Of a DNA stretch of 64,000 bases, positions 7,759 through 15,910 are shown in pieces. This stretch comes from Salidesulfovibrio onnuriiensis (GTDB taxonomy: Bacteria; Desulfobacterota; Desulfovibrionia; Desulfovibrionales; Desulfovibrionaceae). Where the stretch lies: NCBI RefSeq assembly GCF_008001235.1, contig NZ_CP040751.1, positions 2,091,001 through 2,155,000 on the forward strand. Reading direction: 5' to 3'. The stretch's first letter is position 1; every line of letters begins with the position of its first letter. The notes below the pieces were generated by a model. That model was not told where the DNA came from. It saw nothing but the letters and a program-made list of their open reading frames with translations, and did no database searches. The translations under genes and the position numbers were made by a program.

Positions 7759-9558
7759 CTAGTAGAAGAGCATCAGCGCGGTAATCATGACCACCATGTA
7801 GATGACGGTCATGCCTGCGCCGCTGCGCACATAGTCTATGGTCCGGTATCCGCCGGGCCGCATGATCAGGGCGTTGACCTGGTGGGTCGGCAGCACGAAG
7901 GTGTTGGACGCCGCCACGGCAACGGTCAGGGCCGCCACGCGCGGGTCCACCCCGGCGTTGATGGCCATGTTCATGGACAGCGGCACCAGCAGGACCGTTG
8001 CACCCACGTTGGATGCGACCAGCGTGAAGAACGAGGTCAGGATGCCGATGACCGTGAGAAGCACCACCGGCGTCGGCGTGCCCAGGGCGGCCATGATGCT
8101 GTCCGCGATGAACTTGGCGGCGCCGGTGTTCTCGAAGGCCATGCCCAGCGGAATCAGGCCGCCCAGCAGGAAGACCGTCATCCAGTCCACGGACTGGTAA
8201 GCCTCGTCAATGGTCAGGACCTTGGTGAGCACCATGCCCAGCGCGCCTGTCAGGAGCGCAATGGAAAGCTGGACGTGGAAGCCCAGGATCATGACCAGGG
8301 CAATGCCCAGCCAGAGCAGGGCCAGCTTCGCCTTTTCCGTGCGCAGCAGTTCGCCCTTGATGGTCTCGGTGAAAACGAGGTCCGGCAGCCCCTTGAGCAT
8401 GTGGAACATTTCCCAGCGCCCGTGCAGCAGCAGGGCGTCGCCCGGTTCGATGACGATATCGATGAGGCCGCTGACAAAGAGCTTGTCACCCCTGAAGATG
8501 GCCAGAGGGGAAACCTGGAAGCGTTCCCTGATCCGAAGGTCGGCCAGGGTCTTGCCCATGAATTCCGAGCGGGGCGTCACGATCCCTTCCATGATCCCCG
8601 CGTTGTTGGGAGAGAGTTCCTCCGCGAAAGACGTCAATTCAGGTTGGAGGGCCCAACCCATGTCTTCCGCCATGTGTTCGACGAATTCCCCGGGACCGAC
8701 CACAACAAGATGGTCGCCGGGCTGTATGGTTTCCTGCGCGTTGGGGGCGAACAGGTGGCTGTTGCCTCCGTTCCTGGCGATAGCCACCAGGGTGCAGAAG
8801 TATGTGGGCCGCAGCGCCAGTGCGCGGAGCGGCTCGTCCCGTTCCCAGGTGTCGGGAACGTGCAGTTCGAAGAGCGAGCCCACGTTGCTGTAGGTGCTGG
8901 CCAGCACGGACGACATGGGGCCGGAGTTTTCATCCTCGGCCCTGTTGGGCAGTATGAAACGGCCAAACAGGATGAAGTAGACCAGAGCCGCCGCAATGAG
9001 CAGCAGGCCCACCGGGGTGACGCTGAACAGGCCGAAGGCTTCGTAGCGCGTTCCGCCCACCACCATGAGGTCGTTGAGCAGGATGAGCGGGCTGGAGCCC
9101 ACCAGGGTGAGACAGCCGCCGATGATGGCGCAGAAGCCCATGGGCATGAGCAGACGTCCCACGGGAACGCCCGTCTGATTGCCGATGCGCTTGGCCGCCG
9201 GCAGGAACAGGGCGGCGGCGCCGATGTTTTGCATGAAGCCGGAAATGATAGCCACTGTTCCGGCGATGAGGGTCATGATCCGTGATTCGCTCTTGCCTGC
9301 GAAGCGGAGAATGATGCGGGCCATGGAGTTCATGACGCCGGTCTTGTCGAGTCCCGCGCCGATGATGATCACCGCGATGATGGAGACCACGGCGTTACTG
9401 CTCAGTCCGCTGATGGCCTGTTGCGGCGTGACCAGACCCAGCAGGGGCAGGAGCACCATCATGATGATGCCCACGACATCGACCCGGACCCATTCGAAGA
9501 TGAACAACAGGACAGCAAAAAAGAGCACGGCCATAACCGTAATGATTTCGGGGGTCAT
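7759..9558 (-). CDS. SLC13/DASS-like transporter with two central TrkA-C (RCK_C) domains
   Basis: The 599-residue membrane protein has an N-terminal helix bundle (about 1-190), a soluble middle (about 215-390) and a second bundle (about 400-599). The membrane parts match the SLC13/ArsB-type permease fold (GSSPLILLNDL, NVGATVLLVPLSMN). The middle contains two TrkA-C-like segments (ARNGGNSHLFAPN...IQPGDHLVVVG and SPLAIFRGDKLFVS...IEPGDALLLHG), which sense ligands in K+ and anion transporters. Substrate is uncertain; dicarboxylate, sulfate and other anions are possible. It follows the stress-like gene by 46 bases and precedes nhaB, so the three may be co-transcribed. Confidence 0.85.
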   Translation of the reverse strand: MTPEIITVMAVLFFAVLLFIFEWVRVDVVGIIMMVLLPLLGLVTPQQAISGLSSNAVVSIIAVIIIGAGLDKTGVMNSMARIILRFAGKSESRIMTLIAGTVAIISGFMQNIGAAALFLPAAKRIGNQTGVPVGRLLMPMGFCAIIGGCLTLVGSSPLILLNDLMVVGGTRYEAFGLFSVTPVGLLLIAAALVYFILFGRFILPNRAEDENSGPMSSVLASTYSNVGSLFELHVPDTWERDEPLRALALRPTYFCTLVAIARNGGNSHLFAPNAQETIQPGDHLVVVGPGEFVEHMAEDMGWALQPELTSFAEELSPNNAGIMEGIVTPRSEFMGKTLADLRIRERFQVSPLAIFRGDKLFVSGLIDIVIEPGDALLLHGRWEMFHMLKGLPDLVFTETIKGELLRTEKAKLALLWLGIALVMILGFHVQLSIALLTGALGMVLTKVLTIDEAYQSVDWMTVFLLGGLIPLGMAFENTGAAKFIADSIMAALGTPTPVVLLTVIGILTSFFTLVASNVGATVLLVPLSMNMAINAGVDPRVAALTVAVAASNTFVLPTHQVNALIMRPGGYRTIDYVRSGAGMTVIYMVVMITALMLFY

Positions 9559-9604
9559 GTTAAGTCCTTGCGATTACTGAAAGTGAAACGTTGCGGGTCC
9601 TGCC

Positions 9605-10207
9605 CTATTTGGCCCGCAACGTTGCACGGGTATAGACGGGAATGACCTTCCTGTTTTTGCAGGTCACGACGGTATCGTCCATGACGTAACGGAAACGGGC
9701 GTCTTCCTGGTGCATGGTTCCGATGACGGTTTCCTCGTCACCGTGACGCACTTCATGGGAAAAGAGCAGCCCTGCCGTGGTGGCCCGGTCCGAGAACCTG
9801 TCGATGTTTTCCTTGGCCCTGGCCTGGAATCCGTCGAAGTCCCTTCCGGTGGTATCGAGGTTGAGGGCGACCAGGTCGCTCCGTGTCTTGGCGGCCATGT
9901 CTATGGCATAATCCATGACGCCGTCGGAAAAAGCGTATCCCTTACAGACGACAAGGATTTTGCAGCGGGTGCGTTCGCTCCGCACGGCCTGGGTTTCGTT
10001 TGATTGCTGTACGCTCTCGGCAGTTGCTCCGCGGGTGCCGACGAGCCGTTTGATGAGTGCCATCATAGAACATCCTCCTGATGTTTCCGTGAAGTGCTGT
10101 TCGCGGCCGATGACCCACGCTCCCACATGACAGGTGTTGCAGTTTGTCTCGGCCATTGCCTCGTAATGCCTGTTCACCATGTTTTTTACAGCGCTGAAGA
10201 GAGCCAT
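9605..10207 (-). CDS. Universal-stress-like protein with uncertain start
   Basis: The C-terminal about 130 residues resemble an alpha/beta universal-stress-like fold: a first strand KILVVCKGYAFSD, then an alternating pattern ending in VIPVYTR. Two starts are plausible. The longest frame (200 residues, start 10207) has GAGGAG eight bases upstream. An internal Met-Met at 10066 has AGGAGG seven bases upstream and would give 153 residues, a normal length for this fold. The extra 47 residues include CNTCH, a CxxCH haem-type motif, but no export signal. Position upstream of two ion transporters suggests a salt or energy-stress role. No ATP-binding GxxGxxxxGS loop is visible, so the family call is tentative. 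Confidence 0.6.
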   Translation of the reverse strand: MALFSAVKNMVNRHYEAMAETNCNTCHVGAWVIGREQHFTETSGGCSMMALIKRLVGTRGATAESVQQSNETQAVRSERTRCKILVVCKGYAFSDGVMDYAIDMAAKTRSDLVALNLDTTGRDFDGFQARAKENIDRFSDRATTAGLLFSHEVRHGDEETVIGTMHQEDARFRYVMDDTVVTCKNRKVIPVYTRATLRAK

Positions 10208-10774
10208 GCCTTACTCCTCTTTTTTGGGGTTTGGAGATAATGTCTCTGCCTCTCGAAGCTCTTATGATCAAAACGCATGCCAAGACTTTTTTTACTGTTA
10301 ACATATTGAAATTACATGATTGAGTTTTTGTTTTGCGAGTGATGTGCCTTTGAGGTGATGCGTATTGCAACGGCGTATGGGGCAAGCGCCGGCCTGGAGC
10401 GGGAACTCGGCGGAAAAATGAAAAGCAGGCTGTTTCAGAATGCAACGGTGGAAAAGGGTACTGATATATATAGTAGAACCGTGGGGTGGAAAACAGATGT
10501 GTTCGGCATGATTAAATTGAATTGTTCATTTTTTCTCAAAATATATCATTTTATATTTCAATATATTGGCATTGGTGTTTTTCGTCGGAGAGCCCCGGCT
10601 GCTCCTGTTCGGGAGCTCGGTTGGGGGAACGGGCGGCAGGCGTTGCAATGTGCAACCTTAACAGGCTGACGGCGGCGTGATATATAAGAATGATTAGCAA
10701 AAGCCGTGGCGGGCGCTCGGATCAGCCGGTCACGTTTCTTTGGATACCGACAGCATGCCGGGAGGCGAAAGAGA
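10208..10774. other. AT-rich divergent intergenic region (567 bp)
   Basis: This region separates the minus-strand stress/transport genes from the plus-strand receiver-Lon gene. Its middle (about 10440-10570) is very AT-rich with runs such as GATATATATAG. It holds one TGATCA site (10265) and a candidate promoter close to the receiver-Lon gene. The short open frames in it have no ribosome site or protein-like composition. Confidence 0.7.
10658..10686 (+). promoter_or_regulatory. Candidate sigma70 promoter for the receiver-Lon gene
   Basis: TTAACA and TATATA are separated by exactly 17 bases, followed by AAG. Transcription would begin near 10693, leaving a leader of about 80 bases. No heat-shock-type (CTTGAAA) element was seen. 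Confidence 0.45.
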
Positions 10775-12850
10775 ATGGGCTGGTTCAATATCAGAAAAGG
10801 GACTGCTTCGGACAATGCGCCTCGGGAAGGGGAAGACCTGGAACAGCGGCAGAAACAGGCGCCGCCTCCTGCCGAGCATGAGCTGCTGCGCCACAGGCTG
10901 GAGGATGCGGGGCTGCCGGACGAAATCCACGAGGCCGCGCTCGCCGAGTGCGAGAGGATGGCCGGGACCGATCCCTCGTCTCCGGAATACGCCATCGGGT
11001 TCAACTATCTCGAATTTCTTCTTTCCCTGCCTTGGAACACCACGACCAAGGATGATCTGGACATCATCCGGGCGGAAAACGTGCTCAATGCGCGACACCA
11101 TGGCCTGCAGCGGGTCAAGGACCGGATTCTCGAATTCCTGGCGGTGAAGAATCTGCGCGGGAAACACACCCCCACGATCCTGCTGGTGGACGACGAGGCC
11201 ATTGCCCGCGAGAACCTGACCATTGTTTTCGAGAACGACGGGTATGAGGTCACCGCCGTGGCCAACGGGCTGGAAGCCGTGAAGGCCATGGAGAAAAAGC
11301 CCTCGGACGTGGTCGTCTCGGACCTCAAGATGGACGGCATGGACGGGCTGGAACTGCTCAAGGTCTTGCGCAAGCGCTGGCCGGACACCAAGGTCATCAT
11401 GCTGACCGGGTATGCAACGGTCAAGACGGCCGTGGACGCCATGCGTCAGGGGGCCGACCAGTATCTGGGCAAACCCGTCAACCTGACCAAGCTGCGGGCC
11501 CTTGTGCAGGAGATGCTGGAGCAGAGCCTGCGCGCGCAGCAGTTGCACGGTCCGGTGCTTTGTTTCACCGGCCCTCCCGGCACCGGGAAGACCTCCATCG
11601 GAAAGGCCATTGCCGAAGCTTTGGGAAGGAAATTCTTTCGACTGTCCCTAGCCGGGCTGCGTGACGAGGCCGAGCTGCGGGGTCACCGGCGGACCTATGT
11701 GGGCGCAATGCCCGGGCGGATCCTGCAGGGCATCCAGAAGGCGGGAGCGAGGAACCCCGTCATCATGCTGGATGAAATGGACAAGGCGGTGCAGGATTTC
11801 CACGGGGACGCCACGGCCGTGCTGCTCGAACTGCTCGACCCCGAGCAGAACGCCGCTTTTGTCGACCACTACATGGGCTTGCCCTTTGATCTTTCGGGTG
11901 CGCTGTTCATCTGCACGGCCAACGCGGTGGAGCGGCTCCCGGCGCCGCTGCGCGACCGTATGGAAGTGATCGAGTTCTCCAGCTACACCCGGCCGGAGAA
12001 ATTCGAGATCGCCACCCGCTATCTCATACCCGAACAGCTTCGGCAGCACGGGCTTGACGACCGGCTGGTGAGCGTGGAGCCGGACGCGGTGACGGCCATC
12101 ATCATGCATTATACCCGCGAGGCAGGGCTGCGGGGACTGCGCAAGCAGCTGGCCTCATTGTGCAGGAAGCTGGCCCGGCAGGTGCTTTCGGAAGGAGGCA
12201 AGAGCCTGGCGGTGGATGCGGCCATGGCCGAAAGGCTGCTGGGGCCGCCGCCGTACTCTTCGACCTCGGCCCAGACAGAAGCCAAGGTCGGCCTGGCCAC
12301 CAGCCTGGTCTGGACCGAAAACGGCGGGGAGATCATTTTTGTGGAGACCGCCAGGATGCAGGGCAGCAAACAGCTCATTCTGACGGGGTCCCTGGGCGAG
12401 GTGCTTCGGGAATCGGCCCAGACCGCCCTTAGCTTCATCCGCAGCCACGCGGAACATTTCGGCATTGCCCCGGACTTTTTCGAATCCTCGGATATTCACG
12501 TGCATATCCCGGCCGGAGCCGTCACCAAGGAAGGCCCGTCCGCCGGGGTGGCCATCACCCTGGCGCTTCTTTCCCTGCTGACCGACAGGCCGGTTCGTCG
12601 CGATGTGGCCCTGACCGGGGAGCTTTCCCTGCTGGGGGAAGTCCTGCCCGTGGGCGGCATCCGGGAAAAGCTCATGGCCGCGCAGCTGGCGGGAATCTCC
12701 ACCGTGATTCTGCCCAAGGGATGCGCTGCGTCCGTGGCTTCCATGGAGGACGAGGTGGTGCAGGACCTTGAGGTGCACCTGGTTTCCACCATGGAGGAGG
12801 CTGCGGACATCGCGCTGGAAAACGAAGTTATTCCAGATCGTAACGCTTGA
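10775..12850 (+). CDS. Lon-family ATP-dependent protease with inserted response-regulator receiver domain
   Basis: This 691-residue protein combines the Lon helical neck (GFNYLEFLLSLPWN, then QRVKDRILEFLAVK), a complete CheY-like receiver (about 132-250), the Lon AAA+ module and the Lon serine-lysine protease domain. Receiver residues are D139-D140, phospho-acceptor D183, T211 and K233. AAA+ motifs are GPPGTGKTS (K272) and VIMLDEMDK (D333-E334). The catalytic dyad is S589 in KEGPSAG and K632 in GIREKL, 43 residues apart as in E. coli Lon. The large N-terminal substrate-binding domain of LonA is absent. The start at 10775 is set by GGGAGG; a start 69 bases upstream lacks one. Phosphorylation of the receiver could control proteolysis (inference). 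The 3' end overlaps the convergent regulator gene by 23 bases. Confidence 0.93.
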   Translation: MGWFNIRKGTASDNAPREGEDLEQRQKQAPPPAEHELLRHRLEDAGLPDEIHEAALAECERMAGTDPSSPEYAIGFNYLEFLLSLPWNTTTKDDLDIIRAENVLNARHHGLQRVKDRILEFLAVKNLRGKHTPTILLVDDEAIARENLTIVFENDGYEVTAVANGLEAVKAMEKKPSDVVVSDLKMDGMDGLELLKVLRKRWPDTKVIMLTGYATVKTAVDAMRQGADQYLGKPVNLTKLRALVQEMLEQSLRAQQLHGPVLCFTGPPGTGKTSIGKAIAEALGRKFFRLSLAGLRDEAELRGHRRTYVGAMPGRILQGIQKAGARNPVIMLDEMDKAVQDFHGDATAVLLELLDPEQNAAFVDHYMGLPFDLSGALFICTANAVERLPAPLRDRMEVIEFSSYTRPEKFEIATRYLIPEQLRQHGLDDRLVSVEPDAVTAIIMHYTREAGLRGLRKQLASLCRKLARQVLSEGGKSLAVDAAMAERLLGPPPYSSTSAQTEAKVGLATSLVWTENGGEIIFVETARMQGSKQLILTGSLGEVLRESAQTALSFIRSHAEHFGIAPDFFESSDIHVHIPAGAVTKEGPSAGVAITLALLSLLTDRPVRRDVALTGELSLLGEVLPVGGIREKLMAAQLAGISTVILPKGCAASVASMEDEVVQDLEVHLVSTMEEAADIALENEVIPDRNA

Positions 12851-14159
12851 TCTTTCGCCAGAGGGAGACCCGGTCTATCCCGAGAATGCGCGCGGCCTGG
12901 GTCTTGTTTTCCCCGGATGCGGCCAGCACCTTGCGGATATGGGCCTTTTCCACGTCCTCCAGGGTGGCCAGCGGCGCGTCGGTCTGGGCGTCGCAGACAT
13001 CCCTGGGCAGCAGGTCCGGCGTGAATGTGGAGCCCTGGCCCAGCGCCAGGGCGCGCTGCACGATGTTTTCCAGCTCACGCACATTGCCCGGGAACGGGTA
13101 GCGCATGAGGATGTCCAGGGTGTCCTGTGCGATTGAGGTGATGGTCTGGCTGGGCTGCCTGTGTTTTTCCAGGAAATGGCCGATGAGGATGGGAACGTCC
13201 TCCCGGTGCTCCCGCAGCGGGGGAGCCTGGAGGGTGACCACGTTGAGGCGGTAGTAGAGGTCCTGGCGGAAGTCACCCTGTTCCACCAGTTCGCGCAGGT
13301 CGCGGTTGGTGGCGGCCACCACCCGGATGTCCACGGGGATTTCCTTTGTCCCGCCCACGCGCAGGAAGGTTCGTTCCTGGAGCACTCGCAGCAGTTTGAC
13401 CTGCATGTTCAGGGGCAGCTCGCCGATTTCGTCGAAAAAGACCGTGCCGCCGTCCGCGACCTCGAGAATTCCTTTCTGCCCCCGGTTGGCCCCGGTGAAG
13501 GCCTCTTTCTCATGGCCGAACAATTCCTTGTCCATGAGTTCGGCCGTGAAGGTCCCACAGTTGATGGCCATGAACCGTTCCTCGGAGCGCTGGCTCAACT
13601 GGTGGATGCCCTGGGCCACGAGTTCCTTGCCCGTCCCGGTCTCTCCCTGGATGAGCACGTTGCAGTTCATTTGGGCCAGCTGCCGTACGGTTTTCTTGAG
13701 CCGGACAAAGGAGTCGCTCTGGCCCACGAAGGGAAAATCGTTCTTGCCCTGGGCCACGATCTCCCGGAGCCGCAGAACCTCCCTGGAAAGGGCCTGCCGC
13801 TCCAGGGCCTTGGTCACCTGGAGGCGCAGCTCTTCGAGGTTGATGGGTTTCTCTATGTAAGAGTGCGCCCCTTTCTGCATGGCCTGCACCGCGTTCTGGA
13901 CCGAGGCGTGGCCCGTCACCACGATGACCTCGGTGGAAGGGTGCTGGGCCCGGGTGCGCTCCAGCAGGGCGATGCCGTTGACTCCGGGCAGCATCAGGTC
14001 GGTGATGACCAGCTCGTAATCCCGTTTCTCGAGTTCCTGCAGTCCTTCTTCGGCGGAGATGACGGCCGTGACGGTGTGGCCCTCGTTGCCCAGTACATGG
14101 GTCAGGTTTTCCCGCGCAATGTGCTCGTCTTCCACCACGAGTATGGATGCGGCGCTCAT
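12828..14159 (-). CDS. Sigma54-dependent response regulator (NtrC family)
   Basis: The 443-residue protein has a receiver (E10-D11, phospho-acceptor D54, K104), a sigma54-activating AAA+ domain (about 143-370) and a Fis-type helix-turn-helix (KTQAARILGIDRVSLWRKI). Walker A is GETGTGKE (172-179) and Walker B FFDEIGEL (241-248). The sigma54-contacting loop reads EAFTGA (219-224) rather than the usual GAFTGA. It overlaps the sensor-kinase stop by four bases (ATGA), so the two form a translationally coupled two-component pair. Its receiver resembles that of the neighbouring Lon fusion. Targets are unknown. Confidence 0.95.
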   Translation of the reverse strand: MSAASILVVEDEHIARENLTHVLGNEGHTVTAVISAEEGLQELEKRDYELVITDLMLPGVNGIALLERTRAQHPSTEVIVVTGHASVQNAVQAMQKGAHSYIEKPINLEELRLQVTKALERQALSREVLRLREIVAQGKNDFPFVGQSDSFVRLKKTVRQLAQMNCNVLIQGETGTGKELVAQGIHQLSQRSEERFMAINCGTFTAELMDKELFGHEKEAFTGANRGQKGILEVADGGTVFFDEIGELPLNMQVKLLRVLQERTFLRVGGTKEIPVDIRVVAATNRDLRELVEQGDFRQDLYYRLNVVTLQAPPLREHREDVPILIGHFLEKHRQPSQTITSIAQDTLDILMRYPFPGNVRELENIVQRALALGQGSTFTPDLLPRDVCDAQTDAPLATLEDVEKAHIRKVLAASGENKTQAARILGIDRVSLWRKIKRYDLE

Positions 14160-15574
14160 GCCAGGCCCTCCTTCATGAGCGGGATTCGGATGTAGAAGGT
14201 CGTTCCCTGTCCCGGCGAGCTCTCGACCCTTATGGTTCCCTGGTGCTTCTCGATGATGCCGTAGACGATGTAAAGCCCGAGGCCCGTTCCCTGGCCCACT
14301 TCCTTGGTGGAGAAGAAGGGGTCGAAGATGCGTTGCAGGGTTTCCGGGGACATGCCGTCGCCGGAGTCCGAAACAGAGATGAGCGCGTACCCCTCTTCGG
14401 GCGCGGCCTGGATTCGTATGGAGCCCTTCCTTTCCCCGATCGCCTGGATGGCGTTGATGATCAGGTTGATGAAGGCTTCCTGGAGCCGTTGCCTGTCCAC
14501 GGACAGGGTCAGGGCATCCGGAACGTTCACGTCCAGGGAGATGCGCGGTCCCAGCTGGCTCGAAACCAGGCGGGCCGCTCCCTGGATCACTGCCTGGAGC
14601 TTGTTCGGCGTGGGGGCGAAATCCTGGTGCCGGGAAAATTCGAGCAGTCCCTTGACGATGTCCCGGGCACGGATGGTTTCCTGGATGATGTTGTCCATCA
14701 TCTTGTCCGAGAACTCGTCCTTGCCCGCAGTGGCCTCCTCCAGGATCTGCGCGGACGTGGAAATGTTGTTCAGGGGGTTGTTCAACTGGTGGGCTATGCC
14801 GGAGGCCAGGGTGCCTATGGAGGAGAGCTTCTGGGCCTGCACGAGCTGGGTCTGGCGTTTCTTCAGCTCATCGACCATGGAGTTCAGGGCCACGAATACC
14901 TGCTGGATCTCGTCGTGGGCGTTGCGGATGGGCAGGGGCACGAAGGTCCCCTGGGCGATCTGGCGTGTGGCTTCCTGTACCTGCCGCAGGGGGCCGAGGA
15001 TGCTTTTGGAAACAAAGATGACCAGGGCGAAAACCACCAGGGCGATGACGCCCATGGAGACGATCAGGGTCATGCGGAGCTTCTGGTTGATGCCCAGGAT
15101 ACTTTCCCGCTCGAACTCGGCGATGGCGCGGGAGTGCTCCACCAGCCTTTGGCCTGTTTCACGCAGTTCTCGGGCGGCGGCATGGTCTTCGGCTATTTTC
15201 CCCTGCCGGAACACTTCGTCTATCTGCGTCAGCAGCGCGCCGTAATGGCTGAGTCCCTGTTGCAGCTTGAGGCCGTGTTCCCTGCCGAGCGGTTGCCCCA
15301 GTTCTCCGGAAAGCGCGTCCAGAGCGGTCAGGGCCTTTTCCAGGTCGGCCCTGCCCTGGGAAAAAAACGCGGTGTCCTTGTACAGGAAAAAGTTTTTCTC
15401 TTCCCGCCGTATCTCCAGGATCAGGTTGCGCAGGTCGTCCGCGTGCTCCACAAGCACCACTTCCTGCTGCAACCGGTTGATGTTGGAAAGGGAGAGCAGG
15501 GCGATGCCGCCAAAGGCGAGCGTGAAGATGACTATTCCGAGAATGATGGTTTGTCTGAGATTCGGTCTGACCAT
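14156..15574 (-). CDS. Membrane sensor histidine kinase
   Basis: The 472-residue kinase has a first transmembrane helix (about 10-30), a helical periplasmic domain of about 140 residues, a second helix (168-188), HAMP (about 190-240), a dimerisation domain with H-box GIAHQLNNPL (phospho-acceptor H262) and a C-terminal ATPase domain with N, G1 (SDSGDGMSPE) and G2 (GTGLGLYIVYG) boxes. The sensory part looks like a four-helix bundle as in chemoreceptors; the signal is unknown. It is the first gene of the pair with the sigma54 regulator, and is likely also to serve the receiver on the adjacent Lon fusion (inference). Confidence 0.94.
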   Translation of the reverse strand: MVRPNLRQTIILGIVIFTLAFGGIALLSLSNINRLQQEVVLVEHADDLRNLILEIRREEKNFFLYKDTAFFSQGRADLEKALTALDALSGELGQPLGREHGLKLQQGLSHYGALLTQIDEVFRQGKIAEDHAAARELRETGQRLVEHSRAIAEFERESILGINQKLRMTLIVSMGVIALVVFALVIFVSKSILGPLRQVQEATRQIAQGTFVPLPIRNAHDEIQQVFVALNSMVDELKKRQTQLVQAQKLSSIGTLASGIAHQLNNPLNNISTSAQILEEATAGKDEFSDKMMDNIIQETIRARDIVKGLLEFSRHQDFAPTPNKLQAVIQGAARLVSSQLGPRISLDVNVPDALTLSVDRQRLQEAFINLIINAIQAIGERKGSIRIQAAPEEGYALISVSDSGDGMSPETLQRIFDPFFSTKEVGQGTGLGLYIVYGIIEKHQGTIRVESSPGQGTTFYIRIPLMKEGLA

Positions 15575-15727
15575 GCCGGGTTCCTTGTCGCAGTTTATTC
15601 AAGGCATTCAAGCCTATGCCCCGGGCCGGGAAAACGCAAGGCCTGGGCCGGGATGCCCGGGGAGCGCTTCGGGAAGGCGGATGGAACGGATTGGGCGGCA
15701 GGGACGTCCACTGATCGAAGGGCAAAA

Positions 15728-15759
15728 GAAAAGGCTGAGGTGAAAACCTCAGCCTTTTT
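15728..15759 (-). terminator. Terminator following tRNA-Leu
   Basis: AAAAGGCTGAGG/CCTCAGCCTTTT with a TGAAAA loop lies just beyond the 3' end of tRNA-Leu. A and T runs flank both sides, so it could work in either direction. Confidence 0.8.
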
Positions 15760-15766
15760 ACTTTCA

Positions 15767-15853
15767 TGGTGCCGAAGAGAAGACTCGAACTTCCACGGGG
15801 GAACCCCCACTAGACCCTGAACCTAGCGTGTCTACCAATTCCACCACTTCGGC
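15767..15853 (-). tRNA. tRNA-Leu(CAG)
   Basis: On the minus strand the acceptor stem GCCGAAG/CTTCGGC is perfect, CCA is encoded, the anticodon stem-loop CTAGG-TTCAGGG-TCTAG gives anticodon CAG, and a long variable arm (GGGGGTTCCCCC) marks it as a class II tRNA. The 87-base length fits leucine tRNA. Confidence 0.97.
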
Positions 15854-15910
15854 ATTCAGGAGAGGGCTTTATATATTTCACCCTCGCGCTTTGCAAGTTT
15901 TTTTTTCAGG

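Noticed and set aside
5871-9285. Long plus-strand frames opposite nhaB and the SLC13 transporter
   Set aside because: Low-complexity His/Asp/Arg-rich translations without motifs, opposite clear membrane proteins.
10110-10145. c-type haem protein (CNTCH)
   Set aside because: No signal peptide and the motif lies in an uncertain N-terminal extension; kept only as an oddity.
10620-10645. Sigma54 promoter upstream of receiver-Lon (GGCGGCAGGCGTTGCA)
   Set aside because: GG and GC are eleven bases apart instead of ten and the -24 hexamer is poor.
10355-10669. 104-codon frame in the AT-rich gap before receiver-Lon
   Set aside because: No ribosome site, no conserved pattern, crosses the AT-rich promoter region.
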